Part shown: positions 17,900-26,664 of the stretch, piece after piece
Numbering within the stretch: the stretch's first letter is position 1
How the letters are laid out: the number at the start of each line of letters is the position of its first letter
Assembly: GCF_013377085.1 (NCBI RefSeq)
Contig: NZ_JACAAX010000020.1
Location: 48,171 to 112,170 of the forward strand
From: Rhodoplanes sp.
Lineage (GTDB): Bacteria; Pseudomonadota; Alphaproteobacteria; Rhizobiales; Xanthobacteraceae
Direction: 5' to 3'
DNA length: 64,000 nt
Notes under the pieces: generated by a model
Told to the model about the DNA's origin: nothing
Databases searched by the model: none
What the model saw: the letters and a program-made list of their open reading frames with translations, nothing else
Program-made: the position numbers and the translations under genes

Positions 17900-18799
17900 A
17901 TGGTCACGCTCAAGCAGATCGAGGCTCTGCACTGGATCGCCCGCCTCGGCACATTCGAGCGGGCCGCCGCCCGGCTGAGCACGACACAGTCCGCCGTGTC
18001 GAAGCGCATCCAGGAGCTGGAGACGACGACCGGGTTGCCGCTGTTCGACCGCACGCATCGCGGCGCACGACTGACCGAAAGCGGCGAGCAGGTGCTGGCG
18101 CTCGGCCGCGAGATGATGGCGCTGCAGAGCCGCATCCTCGACCTGCGAAGCGGAGCCGAGACGCCGGCGCGGCGACTGCGGATCGGCGTCACCGACCTGT
18201 CGGCCCTGACCTGGCTGCCGCGCCTGGTGGCGGTCCTGCGCAAGACCCATCCGGCCGTCACGGTCGAGCCGGACGTCGACCTCACCCGCAATCTGCACGA
18301 GCGCCTGCTGGAGGGAGAGCGCGACCTCGTCGTCGCTCCGCAGCTCGCTCCGGATCCCGACGTCGTGACGGTGCCGCTGGCCGATGTCGAGAACGCCTGG
18401 ATGAGCCGCCCCGGCCTGGTGAAGCGGCGCGGCGTGATCGCCATGCAGGAGCTGACCCGCTATCCGATCGTCACCCAGGGCAACCGCGCCGGCTCCGGGG
18501 TCTTGTATGCGAGATGGTTCAAGTCACAGGGAATCGCGCTGGAGCGCACCATGTCGACCGACAGCATGATGGCCGCGATCGGCTTCATCGTCGCCGGGCT
18601 CGGGGTCGGCTATCTGCCGCGCCACTGCTTCCGCCCGCTGGTGCGCGAGGGCAAGCTGGTGATCGTGCCGACCCGGCCGGCGTTGCCGCCAGTCCCCTAT
18701 GTGGCGATGTATCGCCGCGACGGCCCGACGGCGTTTCTCTCGGGCGTTGCCGCGCTCGCCCGCAAGGTCTGCGATTTTTCGCGCCAGCTCCAGGGCTGA
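17900..18799 (+). CDS. LysR-family transcriptional regulator
   Basis: A 299-residue LTTR. The winged HTH is at residues 1-60 (VTLKQIEALHWIARLGTFER, with the recognition helix in TTQSAVSKRIQELE), followed by a linker helix and a periplasmic-binding-like effector domain from about residue 88 (RLRIGVTDLSALTWLPRLV). It is divergent from the LigJ-like hydratase and Bug receptor genes, the classical arrangement for a regulator of the neighbouring operon, with a pathway intermediate as the likely inducer. An inverted repeat lies in the shared promoter region. Confidence 0.93.
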   Translation: MVTLKQIEALHWIARLGTFERAAARLSTTQSAVSKRIQELETTTGLPLFDRTHRGARLTESGEQVLALGREMMALQSRILDLRSGAETPARRLRIGVTDLSALTWLPRLVAVLRKTHPAVTVEPDVDLTRNLHERLLEGERDLVVAPQLAPDPDVVTVPLADVENAWMSRPGLVKRRGVIAMQELTRYPIVTQGNRAGSGVLYARWFKSQGIALERTMSTDSMMAAIGFIVAGLGVGYLPRHCFRPLVREGKLVIVPTRPALPPVPYVAMYRRDGPTAFLSGVAALARKVCDFSRQLQG

Positions 18800-18862
18800 G
18801 CGGCCCCGGGCGAACCCGCGGCCGATGCGCCCCCGCAGGGTTCTTGGGCAGGCCGCCCGGGC

Positions 18863-19747
18863 TCAGCGATGGATCAGCGTGCCGGCGCCGAGATCGGTCA
18901 GGAGCTCGAGCAGCACGGCGTGCTCGACCTTGCCGTCCATGATGACGACACCCTCGACGCCCGCCTCGAGCGCGTAGATGCAGGTCTCGACCTTGGGGAT
19001 CATGCCGCCCGAGATGGTGCCGTCGGCGATCAGCCGGCGGGCATCGTCGATCGACAGCTCCTTGATCAGCGACTTCGACTTGTCGAGCACGCCCGGCACG
19101 TCGGTGAGGAGCAGCAGGCGCTTGGCCTTGAGGGCGCCGGCGACCGCGCCCGCGAAGGTGTCGGCGTTGACGTTGTAGGTGCCGCCCTCGGCCGCGGTGG
19201 CGATCGGCGCCAGCACCGGGATCAGCTTCTTGCCGAGGATCTGGTCTAGCACGGCGGTGTCGACCGTCTCGGGCTCGCCGACGAAGCCGAGATCGACGAT
19301 CTGCTCGATCGCCGAGCCGGGATCGACCACGGTGCGGCTGACCTTGCGGGCCGTCACCATGTTGCCGTCCTTGCCGCACAGGCCGACCGCCTTGCCGCCG
19401 GCCTCGTTGATGAAGCCGACGATCTGCTTGTTGATCGAGCCGGCCAGCACCATCTCGACGATCTCGATGGTCGCCGCGTCGGTGATGCGCAGGCCGGCCG
19501 CGAACTCCGACTTGATGCCGAGCCGCTTGAGCATGCCGCCGATCTGCGGGCCGCCGCCGTGCACCACCACGGGATTGATGGCGGTCTGCTCCAGCAGCAC
19601 GATGTCGCGGGCGAAGCTCTTGGCCGCCGCCTCCTCGCCCATGGCGTGGCCGCCGTATTTCACCACGACGATCTCCTCGTCGTAGCGCTGCATGTGGGGC
19701 AGCGCCTCGATCAGCACGCGGGCGATGTCGTGCGGCGACACGGTCAT
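18863..19747 (-). CDS. argB: Acetylglutamate kinase
   Basis: A 294-residue amino-acid kinase that phosphorylates N-acetylglutamate in arginine synthesis. The N-terminal helix-containing extension ([20 protein letters not shown]) is typical of arginine-sensitive, hexameric ArgB. Motifs include [38 protein letters not shown] and [18 protein letters not shown]. The protein is complete and of normal length. In related alphaproteobacteria it lies next to engB-yidC-rnpA-rpmH; here three genes separate it from engB. Confidence 0.97.
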   Translation of the reverse strand: MTVSPHDIARVLIEALPHMQRYDEEIVVVKYGGHAMGEEAAAKSFARDIVLLEQTAINPVVVHGGGPQIGGMLKRLGIKSEFAAGLRITDAATIEIVEMVLAGSINKQIVGFINEAGGKAVGLCGKDGNMVTARKVSRTVVDPGSAIEQIVDLGFVGEPETVDTAVLDQILGKKLIPVLAPIATAAEGGTYNVNADTFAGAVAGALKAKRLLLLTDVPGVLDKSKSLIKELSIDDARRLIADGTISGGMIPKVETCIYALEAGVEGVVIMDGKVEHAVLLELLTDLGAGTLIHR

Positions 19748-19883
19748 GGGAGGTCCTCGGAAGCGAACGGCGGGGCCGGTACGGGCGCGTTTTACCGGGC
19801 CGCGCCGCCGCGGGAAAGGGCCGAGTGGGCGTCGGGGGGCGGCAACGACCGCCCGACATGGCGGCGAGCGCCCGGCGGGCGCG

Positions 19884-20978
19884 TCACGCGCCCTCCCACG
19901 CCGCCACGGCGGCGTCGACCTCGGCGGCGCTCGCCGTCGAGCTGTCGCCCGGCGAGGTCATCGCCAGGGCGCCGTGGACGACCCCGCGGTTGACGGCCGC
20001 CTGTGGATCCTTGCCGGCCAGGAACGCAGAGGCGAGCCCGGACGCAAAGGCGTCGCCGCCGCCCATCCGGTCGTAGATCTCGAGATTTTTTCGCGGGGCG
20101 CCCCGGTAGACCTGCCCGCCGGCCCAGAGGAGCGCGCCCCAGTCGTTGAAGCCCGCCGTCCGCGCGTCACGCTGGGTCGTCGCCGCCACCTTGAAGTTGG
20201 GGAAGGCCGCGACGGCGGCCGCCAGGATGGTCGTCGCATTGTCCGGATCGAACTGGGTCGCGCCGGGATGCGGCACCGTCACGTCGAGGCCCAGGCGGGC
20301 CAGAAAATCCTCCTGGTTGCCGATCATGACGTCGACGAAGGGCGCCACGGTGCGGTTGACGGCGCGGGCCGCGTCCGGCCCGCCGCGATCCTTCCAAAGG
20401 GACGCGCGAAAATTGAGGTCGTAGGACACGATGGTGCCGTGCCGGCGGGCCGCCGCGACGGCCTCGATCACGGCCTCGGCCGTGTTGGACGCGAGGCCGG
20501 CGAAGATGCCGCCGGTGTGGAACCAGCGCACTCCCTCCTGGCCGAACAGCCGATCCCAGTCGATCTCGCCGGGCCGGATCTGCGAGGCGGCCGAGTGGCC
20601 GCGATCGACGCAACCGAGCGCGGCACGGCCGCCAAATCCCTTCTCGGTGAAGTTCAGGCCCACGCGGGTGTTCTGGCCGATGCCGTCGCAGGGGCGCCAG
20701 ACCACATGGGAGGTGTCGACACCGCTCTGCCAGACGAGATCCTCGGCCAGCCGGCCGAGCTCGTTGTCGGGCAGCGCCGTCACGACGGCGGCGCGCAGGC
20801 CGAAGCACTTTCGCACCGCACGGGCGACATTGTACTCGCCGCCCCCCTCCCAGACCCGGACCCGGCGGGTGTCGCGCACCCGGCCGAAGCCGGGGTCGAG
20901 GCGCAGCATCACCTCGCCGAAGGCGACGCAATCCCACCGCGTGTCGGTCGCCGGACGGATGGTGAGGATGTCGGTCAT
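19884..20978 (-). CDS. PfkB-family sugar kinase, 2-keto-3-deoxygluconate kinase-like
   Basis: A 364-residue ribokinase-fold enzyme. N-terminal features are [15 protein letters not shown] and the Gly-rich [19 protein letters not shown]. The C-terminal PfkB signature [19 protein letters not shown] carries the catalytic Asp and the anion hole GGGD. The GGEYNVA pattern and the length suggest KDG kinase or a closely related sugar-acid kinase. The start at 20978 gives MTDILTIRP, with the conserved strand beginning at residue 17. It is on the same strand as the upstream aldo/keto reductase, 223 bases away, and the two might share a sugar-acid pathway. Confidence 0.85.
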   Translation of the reverse strand: MTDILTIRPATDTRWDCVAFGEVMLRLDPGFGRVRDTRRVRVWEGGGEYNVARAVRKCFGLRAAVVTALPDNELGRLAEDLVWQSGVDTSHVVWRPCDGIGQNTRVGLNFTEKGFGGRAALGCVDRGHSAASQIRPGEIDWDRLFGQEGVRWFHTGGIFAGLASNTAEAVIEAVAAARRHGTIVSYDLNFRASLWKDRGGPDAARAVNRTVAPFVDVMIGNQEDFLARLGLDVTVPHPGATQFDPDNATTILAAAVAAFPNFKVAATTQRDARTAGFNDWGALLWAGGQVYRGAPRKNLEIYDRMGGGDAFASGLASAFLAGKDPQAAVNRGVVHGALAMTSPGDSSTASAAEVDAAVAAWEGA

Positions 20979-21201
20979 CGGGATGCAGCAGCACGGCCGG
21001 ACTGCGGGACCACGCGGGTTGCCGCCGGCCCACTCGGCACCCGGAACCGAACAAGTAACTACATGGTTACTTGTTCGGCGTCCAGCCGCGGCGCCCGCCC
21101 GAAAGGCGTAGCGGCTCCACGCCGAAAGCACAGCCGCGGTGCCGGGGCGCGGCAAGTCCCGGCGTCCCCAGGGCGCCGGGAGGCGCGGCGGCGTGGGCGC
21201 C

Positions 21202-22203
21202 CTACTGCTCGATCATCGCCATGGCGCCGGGGGCGTAGCGCATGCCCACGGCACCCGCCGCGATCGGCTCCAGCGCCGCGAGGTCGGCGGCATCGAGCGT
21301 CAGGCTGCGCGCGGCGGCGTTCTGCTCGAGGTAGCTCACCCGCTTGGTGCCGGGGATCGGCACGACATCGGCGCCGCGCGACAGAACCCAGGCGAGCGCC
21401 ACCTGGGCGGGCGTCGCGCCGTGCTTCTTCGCCACCTCCTCGACGGGCGCCACGGCGGCCGCGTTGCGGGCCGCGTTCTCGGCGCCGAAACGCGGGTCGT
21501 TGTTGCGGGAGTCGGTCGTCGCCAGCGCGCCCCTGCCGGTAACGGCGCCGGTGAGAAAGCCGCGGCCGAGCGGGCTGTAGGCGACGAAGCCGATGCCGAG
21601 TTCCCGCAACGTCGGCAGCACGGCTTTTTCGACGCCGCGCTCCCACAGCGAGTACTCGCTCTGCACGGCGGCGATCGGATGCACGGCATGGGCCCGGCGG
21701 ATGGTCTGCGGCCCGACCTCGGAGAGGCCGAGATGGCGCACCTTGCCGGCCTTCACCAGTTCGGCCATCGCCCCGACCGTCTCCTCGATCGGCACGGCGG
21801 GGTCGCGCCGGTGCTGGTAGAACAGGTCGATGACGTCGATGCCGAGCCGCTTCAGCGAGGCGTCGGCGACCCGGCGCACATTGGCCGGGCTGCCGTCGAC
21901 CCCGCGCGAGCGCATGTCGAGCGGATTGTCGGAATTGAACTTGAAGCCGAATTTCGTCGCGATCACGTAGTCGCCGCGGCGGCCCGCGACGGCCCGGCCG
22001 ACCAGCTCCTCGTTGGTGAAGGGGCCGTAGAGCTCGGCGGTGTCGAGCAACGTGATGCCGAGCTCGTGCGCCCGGTGGATGGTGGCGATCGAGGAGGCGT
22101 CGTCGCGCTCGCCATAGGCGAACGTCATGCCCATGCAGCCGAGGCCCATGGACGAGACGGCGAGGCCGCCGAGGCGGCGCGCCGGATAGGTCGTGTCTGA
22201 CAT
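21202..22203 (-). CDS. Aldo/keto reductase
   Basis: A 333-residue (alpha/beta)8 NADPH-dependent reductase of the AKR13/YakC-like group. The catalytic tetrad is visible: Asp and Tyr in [15 protein letters not shown], Lys in [11 protein letters not shown], and His in [14 protein letters not shown]-binding stretches are [11 protein letters not shown] and [15 protein letters not shown]. It is complete, with a start at [14 protein letters not shown] matching the usual short N-terminus. The substrate is unknown; aldehydes or small ketones are usual. It lies between a sugar kinase and DUF423 on the same strand. Confidence 0.93.
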   Translation of the reverse strand: MSDTTYPARRLGGLAVSSMGLGCMGMTFAYGERDDASSIATIHRAHELGITLLDTAELYGPFTNEELVGRAVAGRRGDYVIATKFGFKFNSDNPLDMRSRGVDGSPANVRRVADASLKRLGIDVIDLFYQHRRDPAVPIEETVGAMAELVKAGKVRHLGLSEVGPQTIRRAHAVHPIAAVQSEYSLWERGVEKAVLPTLRELGIGFVAYSPLGRGFLTGAVTGRGALATTDSRNNDPRFGAENAARNAAAVAPVEEVAKKHGATPAQVALAWVLSRGADVVPIPGTKRVSYLEQNAAARSLTLDAADLAALEPIAAGAVGMRYAPGAMAMIEQ

Positions 22204-22321
22204 GTGGGATCCTGCCGGTTCGGGTCGCAGGTGGATCGGGAGGAACGAACCGCTGGGTCCATTTATGTCCGGTGCCGGCCCGCGGCAAGGGCCACGCGAG
22301 TTCCTGGGGCGTCCGACGCTG

Positions 22322-22693
22322 TCAGGCACCCCGCACGAGCCTGACGGCCGCCGCGACGGCGAGAGCGAGCCAGCTCAGAATCAGGATGCTGCCGCCGGTC
22401 GGCGCCGCCATCGGGAACAGGCGGTTGCCGACGAAGGCGCGCAACGCGATGTCGCCCGAGAAGAACAGCGCGCCGAGCACGAACCCGATGAGCCCCGCGA
22501 GCGCGAGCGGCCGCCAGGCGAGGCCGGCCGCGACGGCGGCAGCGCCGGCGAACAGCGCGACCGCGTGCACCATCAGGATCTGCGCGGCGCTCTCGAGGCC
22601 GACGCCGGGCGCGGCATGGGCGGCGGCCGCCGCGAGCGCGACTCCGGCGGCGCCCATCAGGCCGGCGATCAGCACGAAGAACGAGAGGGTCAT
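22322..22693 (-). CDS. DUF423 small membrane protein
   Basis: A 123-residue, mostly hydrophobic protein with four predicted membrane helices. It shows the DUF423 layout: an N-terminal [22 protein letters not shown] segment (given in part), a [11 protein letters not shown] motif, [15 protein letters not shown], and [17 protein letters not shown] near the end. These inner-membrane proteins (YwdK/YgdD-like) have no firm function. The ATG at 22693 starts a typical MTLSFF; an upstream in-frame ATG would add 27 polar residues that do not fit. A palindromic repeat separates it from engB. Confidence 0.88.
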   Translation of the reverse strand: MTLSFFVLIAGLMGAAGVALAAAAAHAAPGVGLESAAQILMVHAVALFAGAAAVAAGLAWRPLALAGLIGFVLGALFFSGDIALRAFVGNRLFPMAAPTGGSILILSWLALAVAAAVRLVRGA

Positions 22694-22736
22694 CCGGTCG
22701 CATCCTTGCACGAGAGCGAGCTGCACCACCCGCAGC

Positions 22737-22821
22737 GTCATCGCCGGGCAACGACCCGGCGATCCATCCGGCAAAAAAGCATCTTCTGTCGATGGACGCG
22801 CGGGTCAAGCCCGCGCGTGAC
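22737..22821. repeat. Palindromic repeat element (GTCATCGCCGGG ... CCGCGCGTGAC)
   Basis: Two hairpins make up this element: GTCATCGCCGGG facing CCCGGCGAT, and GACGCGCGGGTC facing GCCCGCGCGTGAC. The same two-hairpin layout with near-identical arms recurs at 46196-46287, so this is a dispersed element. It lies in the DUF423-engB gap. Confidence 0.75.
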
Positions 22822-22842
22822 GGCGGCGGCGTGGAGGCGACG

Positions 22843-23514
22843 TCACCGCTTCTCGGACATCAGCCGGGCGACGGCGGCACGCAGCTCGCCGATGCCGGCT
22901 CCGGTGCGCGCCGAGGTCGCGAGAATGCCCGGATAAGCGGCCGTGTGCTTCTTCAGCACCGCCTCGGTCGCGGCGAGGACGTCGGCGAGCTCGCCCGGCT
23001 TCGGCTGGTCGGCCTTGGTGAGCACCACCTGGTAGCTCACGGCGGCCTCGTCGAGGAGGTCGAGCACCGGGCCGTCGGTGTCCTTGAGGCCGTGGCGGGC
23101 GTCGATCAGCACGTAGACCCGGCCGAGATTGGCGCGGCCGCGCAGATAGGCGCGGATCAGCTCGGTCCAGGCCGCGACCTTGGATTTGGGGGCCTCGGCG
23201 TAACCGTAGCCCGGCATGTCGACGAGGCGCAGGCGGTCGCCGGTCGCGAAGAAGATCAGCTCCTGGGTGCGGCCGGGCGTGTTGGAGGTGCGGGCCAGCC
23301 CGTCGCGCCCCGTGAGGGCGTTGACCAGGCTCGACTTGCCGACATTCGAGCGGCCCGCGAAGGCGATCTCGACGCCGAACATCTTCGGCAGTGCCGTCAT
23401 GGTGTCGGCCGCCGCCATGAACTGCCAGTCCACAGCGAACAGCTTGCGGCCGGTGGACATCTCGGCGGGCGTGAAGGGCGCGGGCGCAACGGGAGAGATC
23501 GGTGCGTCGGACAT
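22843..23514 (-). CDS. engB: Ribosome biogenesis GTP-binding protein YihA/YsxC
   Basis: A 223-residue GTPase of the TrmE-Era-EngA-YihA class, needed for large-subunit assembly. G1 is [15 protein letters not shown]2 lies in [10 protein letters not shown]3 is [10 protein letters not shown]4 is TKADQP and G5 is TSARTG. The N-terminal 30 residues are a Pro/Ala-rich lead-in common in this order. It lies downstream of yidC on the same strand, with a 328-base repeat-filled gap, matching the conserved rpmH-rnpA-yidC-engB order. Confidence 0.96.
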   Translation of the reverse strand: MSDAPISPVAPAPFTPAEMSTGRKLFAVDWQFMAAADTMTALPKMFGVEIAFAGRSNVGKSSLVNALTGRDGLARTSNTPGRTQELIFFATGDRLRLVDMPGYGYAEAPKSKVAAWTELIRAYLRGRANLGRVYVLIDARHGLKDTDGPVLDLLDEAAVSYQVVLTKADQPKPGELADVLAATEAVLKKHTAAYPGILATSARTGAGIGELRAAVARLMSEKR

Positions 23515-23558
23515 GATGGCGGTGACCCAACTCCGAACCCGATGCCCGGGCGAGCAGC

Positions 23559-23800
23559 TCCTGATCCGCCCTCGTCCCGAGGAGCCGCCACCGATCTCGG
23601 GCTTGCCCGAGATCGGTACGATCGAGTGCCCAAGTCGGCAACGGCCGACTTGGGTGGCGGCGCCTCGAAGGGCGGGGGCGGCCCCGGACCGGACCTCGTG
23701 GCCTCATGGTTCGAGACGCGGCCTGCGGCCGCTCCTCACCATGAGGATGATGGCGGTGCAACGACGCACCGACTCGAGACGTGGATGGCCGGGACGAGCC
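23559..23800. repeat. Cluster of three perfect or near-perfect hairpins between engB and yidC
   Basis: Three stems lie in tandem. ACCGATCTCGGGC/GCCCGAGATCGGT has 13 bp and a 2-base loop (23590-23617). CCCAAGTCGGC/GCCGACTTGGG has 11 bp (23629-23654). CCTCATGGT/ACCATGAGG has 9 bp around a GC-rich inner palindrome (23702-23746). The last is of the CCTCATGGT repeat type often seen in Bradyrhizobium-like genomes. No gene is present in this 328-base gap. Confidence 0.75.
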
Positions 23801-23842
23801 CGGCCGAGACGCCGGAAACTACAGCGGAGTGGGTCTCGCCCG

Positions 23843-25690
23843 CTACTCCTGCGGCTTCCGCTTCGGGATCCATCCCTTGAGGTTGTCGAAGAGCTCGATC
23901 TTGGCGCCGTTGCGCTTCATGATGATGCTCTGCTGGACGACCGACAGGAAGTTGTTCCACGCCCAGTAGATCACCAGGCCGGCCGAGAAGCTGGCCAGCA
24001 TGAAGGTGAAGATCACCGGCATCCAGTCGAAGATCATCTTCTGGGTCGGGTCGGGCGGCGCCGGGTTCAGCTTCATCTGGAACCACATGGTCACGCCCAT
24101 GATGAGCGGCCAGGCGCCGAGATGGAGGAACGAGCCGATCATCGGCAGCGCCATCGGGTCGAACGGAATGAGGCCGAACAGGTTGAACACCGTGGTCGGA
24201 TCGGGCGCCGAGAGATCGTGGATCCAGCCGAAGAACGGCGCGTGCCGCATCTCGATGGTGACGAACAGCACCTTGTAGAGCGAGAAGAACACCGGGATCT
24301 GGATCACCACGGGCCAGCAGCCGGCGATCGGATTGATCTTCTCCCGCTTGTAGAGCTCCATCAGCTCCTGCTGCTGCTTCACCTTGTCGTCCGGATAGCG
24401 CTCGCGCAGCGCCGCCATCTGCGGCTGCACGGCCTTCATCTTGGCCATCGAGGCGTAGGACTTGTTGGCGAGCGGGAAGAAGATGAACTTGATCAGCACC
24501 GTCACGGCCAGGATGGCGAGGCCGAAATTGTGCAGCCACTGGAACAGGAAATCGATGGTCCAGAACATCGGCTTGGTGATGAAGTAGAACCAGCCCCAGT
24601 CGATCAGCAGCTCGAAGCGGTTGAGCTTCAGCGCCTTGTCGTAGCTGTCGACGGTTCCGACCTCCTTGGCGCCGGCGAACAGGCGCCCCGTCGCCGTGCC
24701 GGTCTGGCCGGGCGCAATCGTCTGCGCGTCGAGCAGATAGTCGGTCTGGAAGGTGCGCAGATTGCCGATGAGGCCGGTCGAGAACTTGGCCTGCAGGCTG
24801 GCGGCCGGATCGGGCAGCAGAGTCGCGGCCCAGTATTTGTCGGTGATGCCGAACCAGGCATTGGTCACCTTGAAGGGGATGAGCTTCTTGTCCTCCATCG
24901 CCTTGTAGGTGATCTCCTGCAGGCCCTGGTCGCCGAGCACGCCGATCAGGCCTTCGTGCAGGATGTAGTAGCCGAGCGTCTGCGGGGTGCCGTGGCGCGA
25001 CACCAGCCCGTACGGATAGAGCGTGACGGCGGCGGCACTCTTGTTGACGACGTCGTCCTTGACGGTGAACAGGAACTTGTCGTCGACCGTGATGGTGCGG
25101 CGGAACTCGAGGCCCTCGCCATTGTCCCACACCAGCGTCGCCGGCCGGTCCGGCGACAGCGCCCCCGAGCCCTCCTGGCGCCACACCGTGTCGGGGCCGG
25201 GCAGCTTGACCGGGGCGCCGGCGGCCGGCACCCAGCCGAACTCGGCGTAGAACGGGTTCGGCGTGCCGGACGGCGACAGCAGCACGATGGCGGGCGACTT
25301 CGGGTCGACCGTCTCGCGGAAGCGCACCAGCGCGACGTCGTCGATGCGGGAGCCCTTGAGAGCGATCGAGCCGTGGATGTTCGGGGTCTCGACCTGCAGG
25401 CGCGGACCGGCGGCCAGCGCGGTCTCGCGCGACTGCTCGGTGGTCGAGACGGCCTGGCCGGGAACCGGCGGGGCACTGCCGCCCGGCGTCGGTGCGCCTC
25501 CGGGCTGTGGCGTGCCGCCCGCCTGCTGGGCGGCGGGCTGGCCCGGAGCCGGTTGGGCCTGCTGGGACTGGGTCTGCTGCTGGGTCTGGCGCTGCTTCTC
25601 CAACTGCGGCATGCCGAAGAAGTACTGCCAGACGATCAGCACGACCGCCGACAGGACGATGGCCAGGATGACGTTTTTCTGTTCGTTCAT
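23843..25690 (-). CDS. yidC: Membrane protein insertase YidC
   Basis: A 615-residue Oxa1-family insertase. Membrane helix 1 is at residues 6-24 (NVILAIVLSAVVLIVWQYF). A Gln/Pro/Gly-rich linker (about 30-85) and the large periplasmic P1 domain (to about residue 355) follow. The insertase core has five helices, with the conserved Arg near ILAVTVLIKFIFFPLANKS and the motif MAALRERYPDDKVKQQQELM. The ATG of yidC overlaps the rnpA stop by four bases (25687-25690), so yidD is absent from its usual place between them. Confidence 0.97.
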   Translation of the reverse strand: MNEQKNVILAIVLSAVVLIVWQYFFGMPQLEKQRQTQQQTQSQQAQPAPGQPAAQQAGGTPQPGGAPTPGGSAPPVPGQAVSTTEQSRETALAAGPRLQVETPNIHGSIALKGSRIDDVALVRFRETVDPKSPAIVLLSPSGTPNPFYAEFGWVPAAGAPVKLPGPDTVWRQEGSGALSPDRPATLVWDNGEGLEFRRTITVDDKFLFTVKDDVVNKSAAAVTLYPYGLVSRHGTPQTLGYYILHEGLIGVLGDQGLQEITYKAMEDKKLIPFKVTNAWFGITDKYWAATLLPDPAASLQAKFSTGLIGNLRTFQTDYLLDAQTIAPGQTGTATGRLFAGAKEVGTVDSYDKALKLNRFELLIDWGWFYFITKPMFWTIDFLFQWLHNFGLAILAVTVLIKFIFFPLANKSYASMAKMKAVQPQMAALRERYPDDKVKQQQELMELYKREKINPIAGCWPVVIQIPVFFSLYKVLFVTIEMRHAPFFGWIHDLSAPDPTTVFNLFGLIPFDPMALPMIGSFLHLGAWPLIMGVTMWFQMKLNPAPPDPTQKMIFDWMPVIFTFMLASFSAGLVIYWAWNNFLSVVQQSIIMKRNGAKIELFDNLKGWIPKRKPQE

Positions 25691-26094
25691 GAGACAGCTC
25701 GGGCGGTCGGCCGCGGATCGGGTTGCTGGCTGGGCGCGCCGTCGCGCGCAGGCTGGTCGGGCTCGCGCGGGGGCCGGTGAACCCGCTTTATCGCGCCGAT
25801 GAAGTCCGCGACGCAGCGGTCGAACGGCCGGTCCAGGGCGGCGCGCCGGCCGATCATCACGTAGTCATTGCCGTTCCGCAGACGCCCCGCGGCGGAAAGC
25901 CGCACGACCTCGCGGAGACGGCGGCGGACGCGGTTGCGTTCCACCGCGGTGCCGACTTTCTTTGTGACCGTGAAGCCGACCCGCGGCGGGTCGTGGTCAC
26001 TCCGCGCTCGCGCCTGCAGGACGAAGGCCGGCGTGGGCGCCTTGGCACCCTTGGCGGCGGCGAGGAAATCGGACCGTTGCCGTAACCGTTGCAT
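25687..26094 (-). CDS. rnpA: Ribonuclease P protein component
   Basis: A 135-residue basic protein subunit of RNase P. The RNR signature VGTAVERNRVRRRLREVVRL is intact, preceded by FTVTKKVG, and the family start is MQRLRQRSDF. A Pro/Gln-rich C-terminal tail of about 25 residues is an extension beyond the usual fold. It lies between rpmH (30 bases upstream) and yidC (4-base overlap), the standard order. Confidence 0.95.
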   Translation of the reverse strand: MQRLRQRSDFLAAAKGAKAPTPAFVLQARARSDHDPPRVGFTVTKKVGTAVERNRVRRRLREVVRLSAAGRLRNGNDYVMIGRRAALDRPFDRCVADFIGAIKRVHRPPREPDQPARDGAPSQQPDPRPTARAVS

Positions 26095-26124
26095 CGAGGT
26101 GACGCCCGGTCGGCATCGGCGCGA

Positions 26125-26259
26125 TCACGCGCTGAGCCGCTTGCGGCCGCGCGCCCGCCGGGCGTTGAGAACCTTGCGTCCACCGACAGTCGCCATCCGG
26201 GCACGAAAGCCGTGGCGGCGCTTGCGCACCAGTTTGCTCGGCTGATAGGTCCGCTTCAC
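26125..26259 (-). CDS. rpmH: 50S ribosomal protein L34
   Basis: A 44-residue ribosomal protein with the invariant opening [20 protein letters not shown] and the ending [16 protein letters not shown], both exact for the family. The initiation codon is GTG. It is the first gene of the rpmH-rnpA-yidC transcript and has a strong sigma-70-type promoter 115 bases upstream. Confidence 0.97.
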   Translation of the reverse strand: MKRTYQPSKLVRKRRHGFRARMATVGGRKVLNARRARGRKRLSA

Positions 26260-26373
26260 GGTCTTCTACTCCGCTTCTCGTGTCGGCCGGATGGTCGGGC
26301 GCCGGCGCCTGGTCGGCAACGTTCCGCAGATCAACGCTGTTCGGGGATCGGCGCGGCCGAAAATTCAGGGCGG

Positions 26374-26402
26374 CTTATACGGGAGGGGCTCTGCCCCGTC
26401 AA
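26374..26402 (-). promoter_or_regulatory. Sigma-70-type promoter of rpmH-rnpA-yidC
   Basis: Read on the minus strand, TTGACG is followed after exactly 17 bases by TATAAG. This is the best vegetative promoter match I saw in the window. It lies about 115 bases upstream of the rpmH start, and the T-rich -10 stands out from the GC-rich surroundings. The rest of the 26260-26664 gap shows no gene on either strand. Confidence 0.75.
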
Positions 26403-26664
26403 TGCGAGGCCTTCCGGGGCCGACGGCCGCGCGACGATGCCGCCGCGGGCAAGAGCCGCCACGCCGGCACCCGTCATGGTTGAGCTGGATTATGGCGTAG
26501 TCTCCCTGGTCTAAAGTCATGCGGCGGCCGTATTCTCGGTGCAGTCGTGGTGGGCACCCATGCGGGCAGGGACGCAGGGATAGAGCCCGCGGAGACATTT
26601 TTGTTCGCGCGGTCGGGCCGATCCGGGTGAGCCGGACGATCGGCCGGCTGTGTCGGTTGGGCTG

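Noticed and set aside
23216..25780. An 854-codon plus-strand frame opposite yidC and engB
   Set aside because: It runs antisense through two certain genes and lacks any motif.
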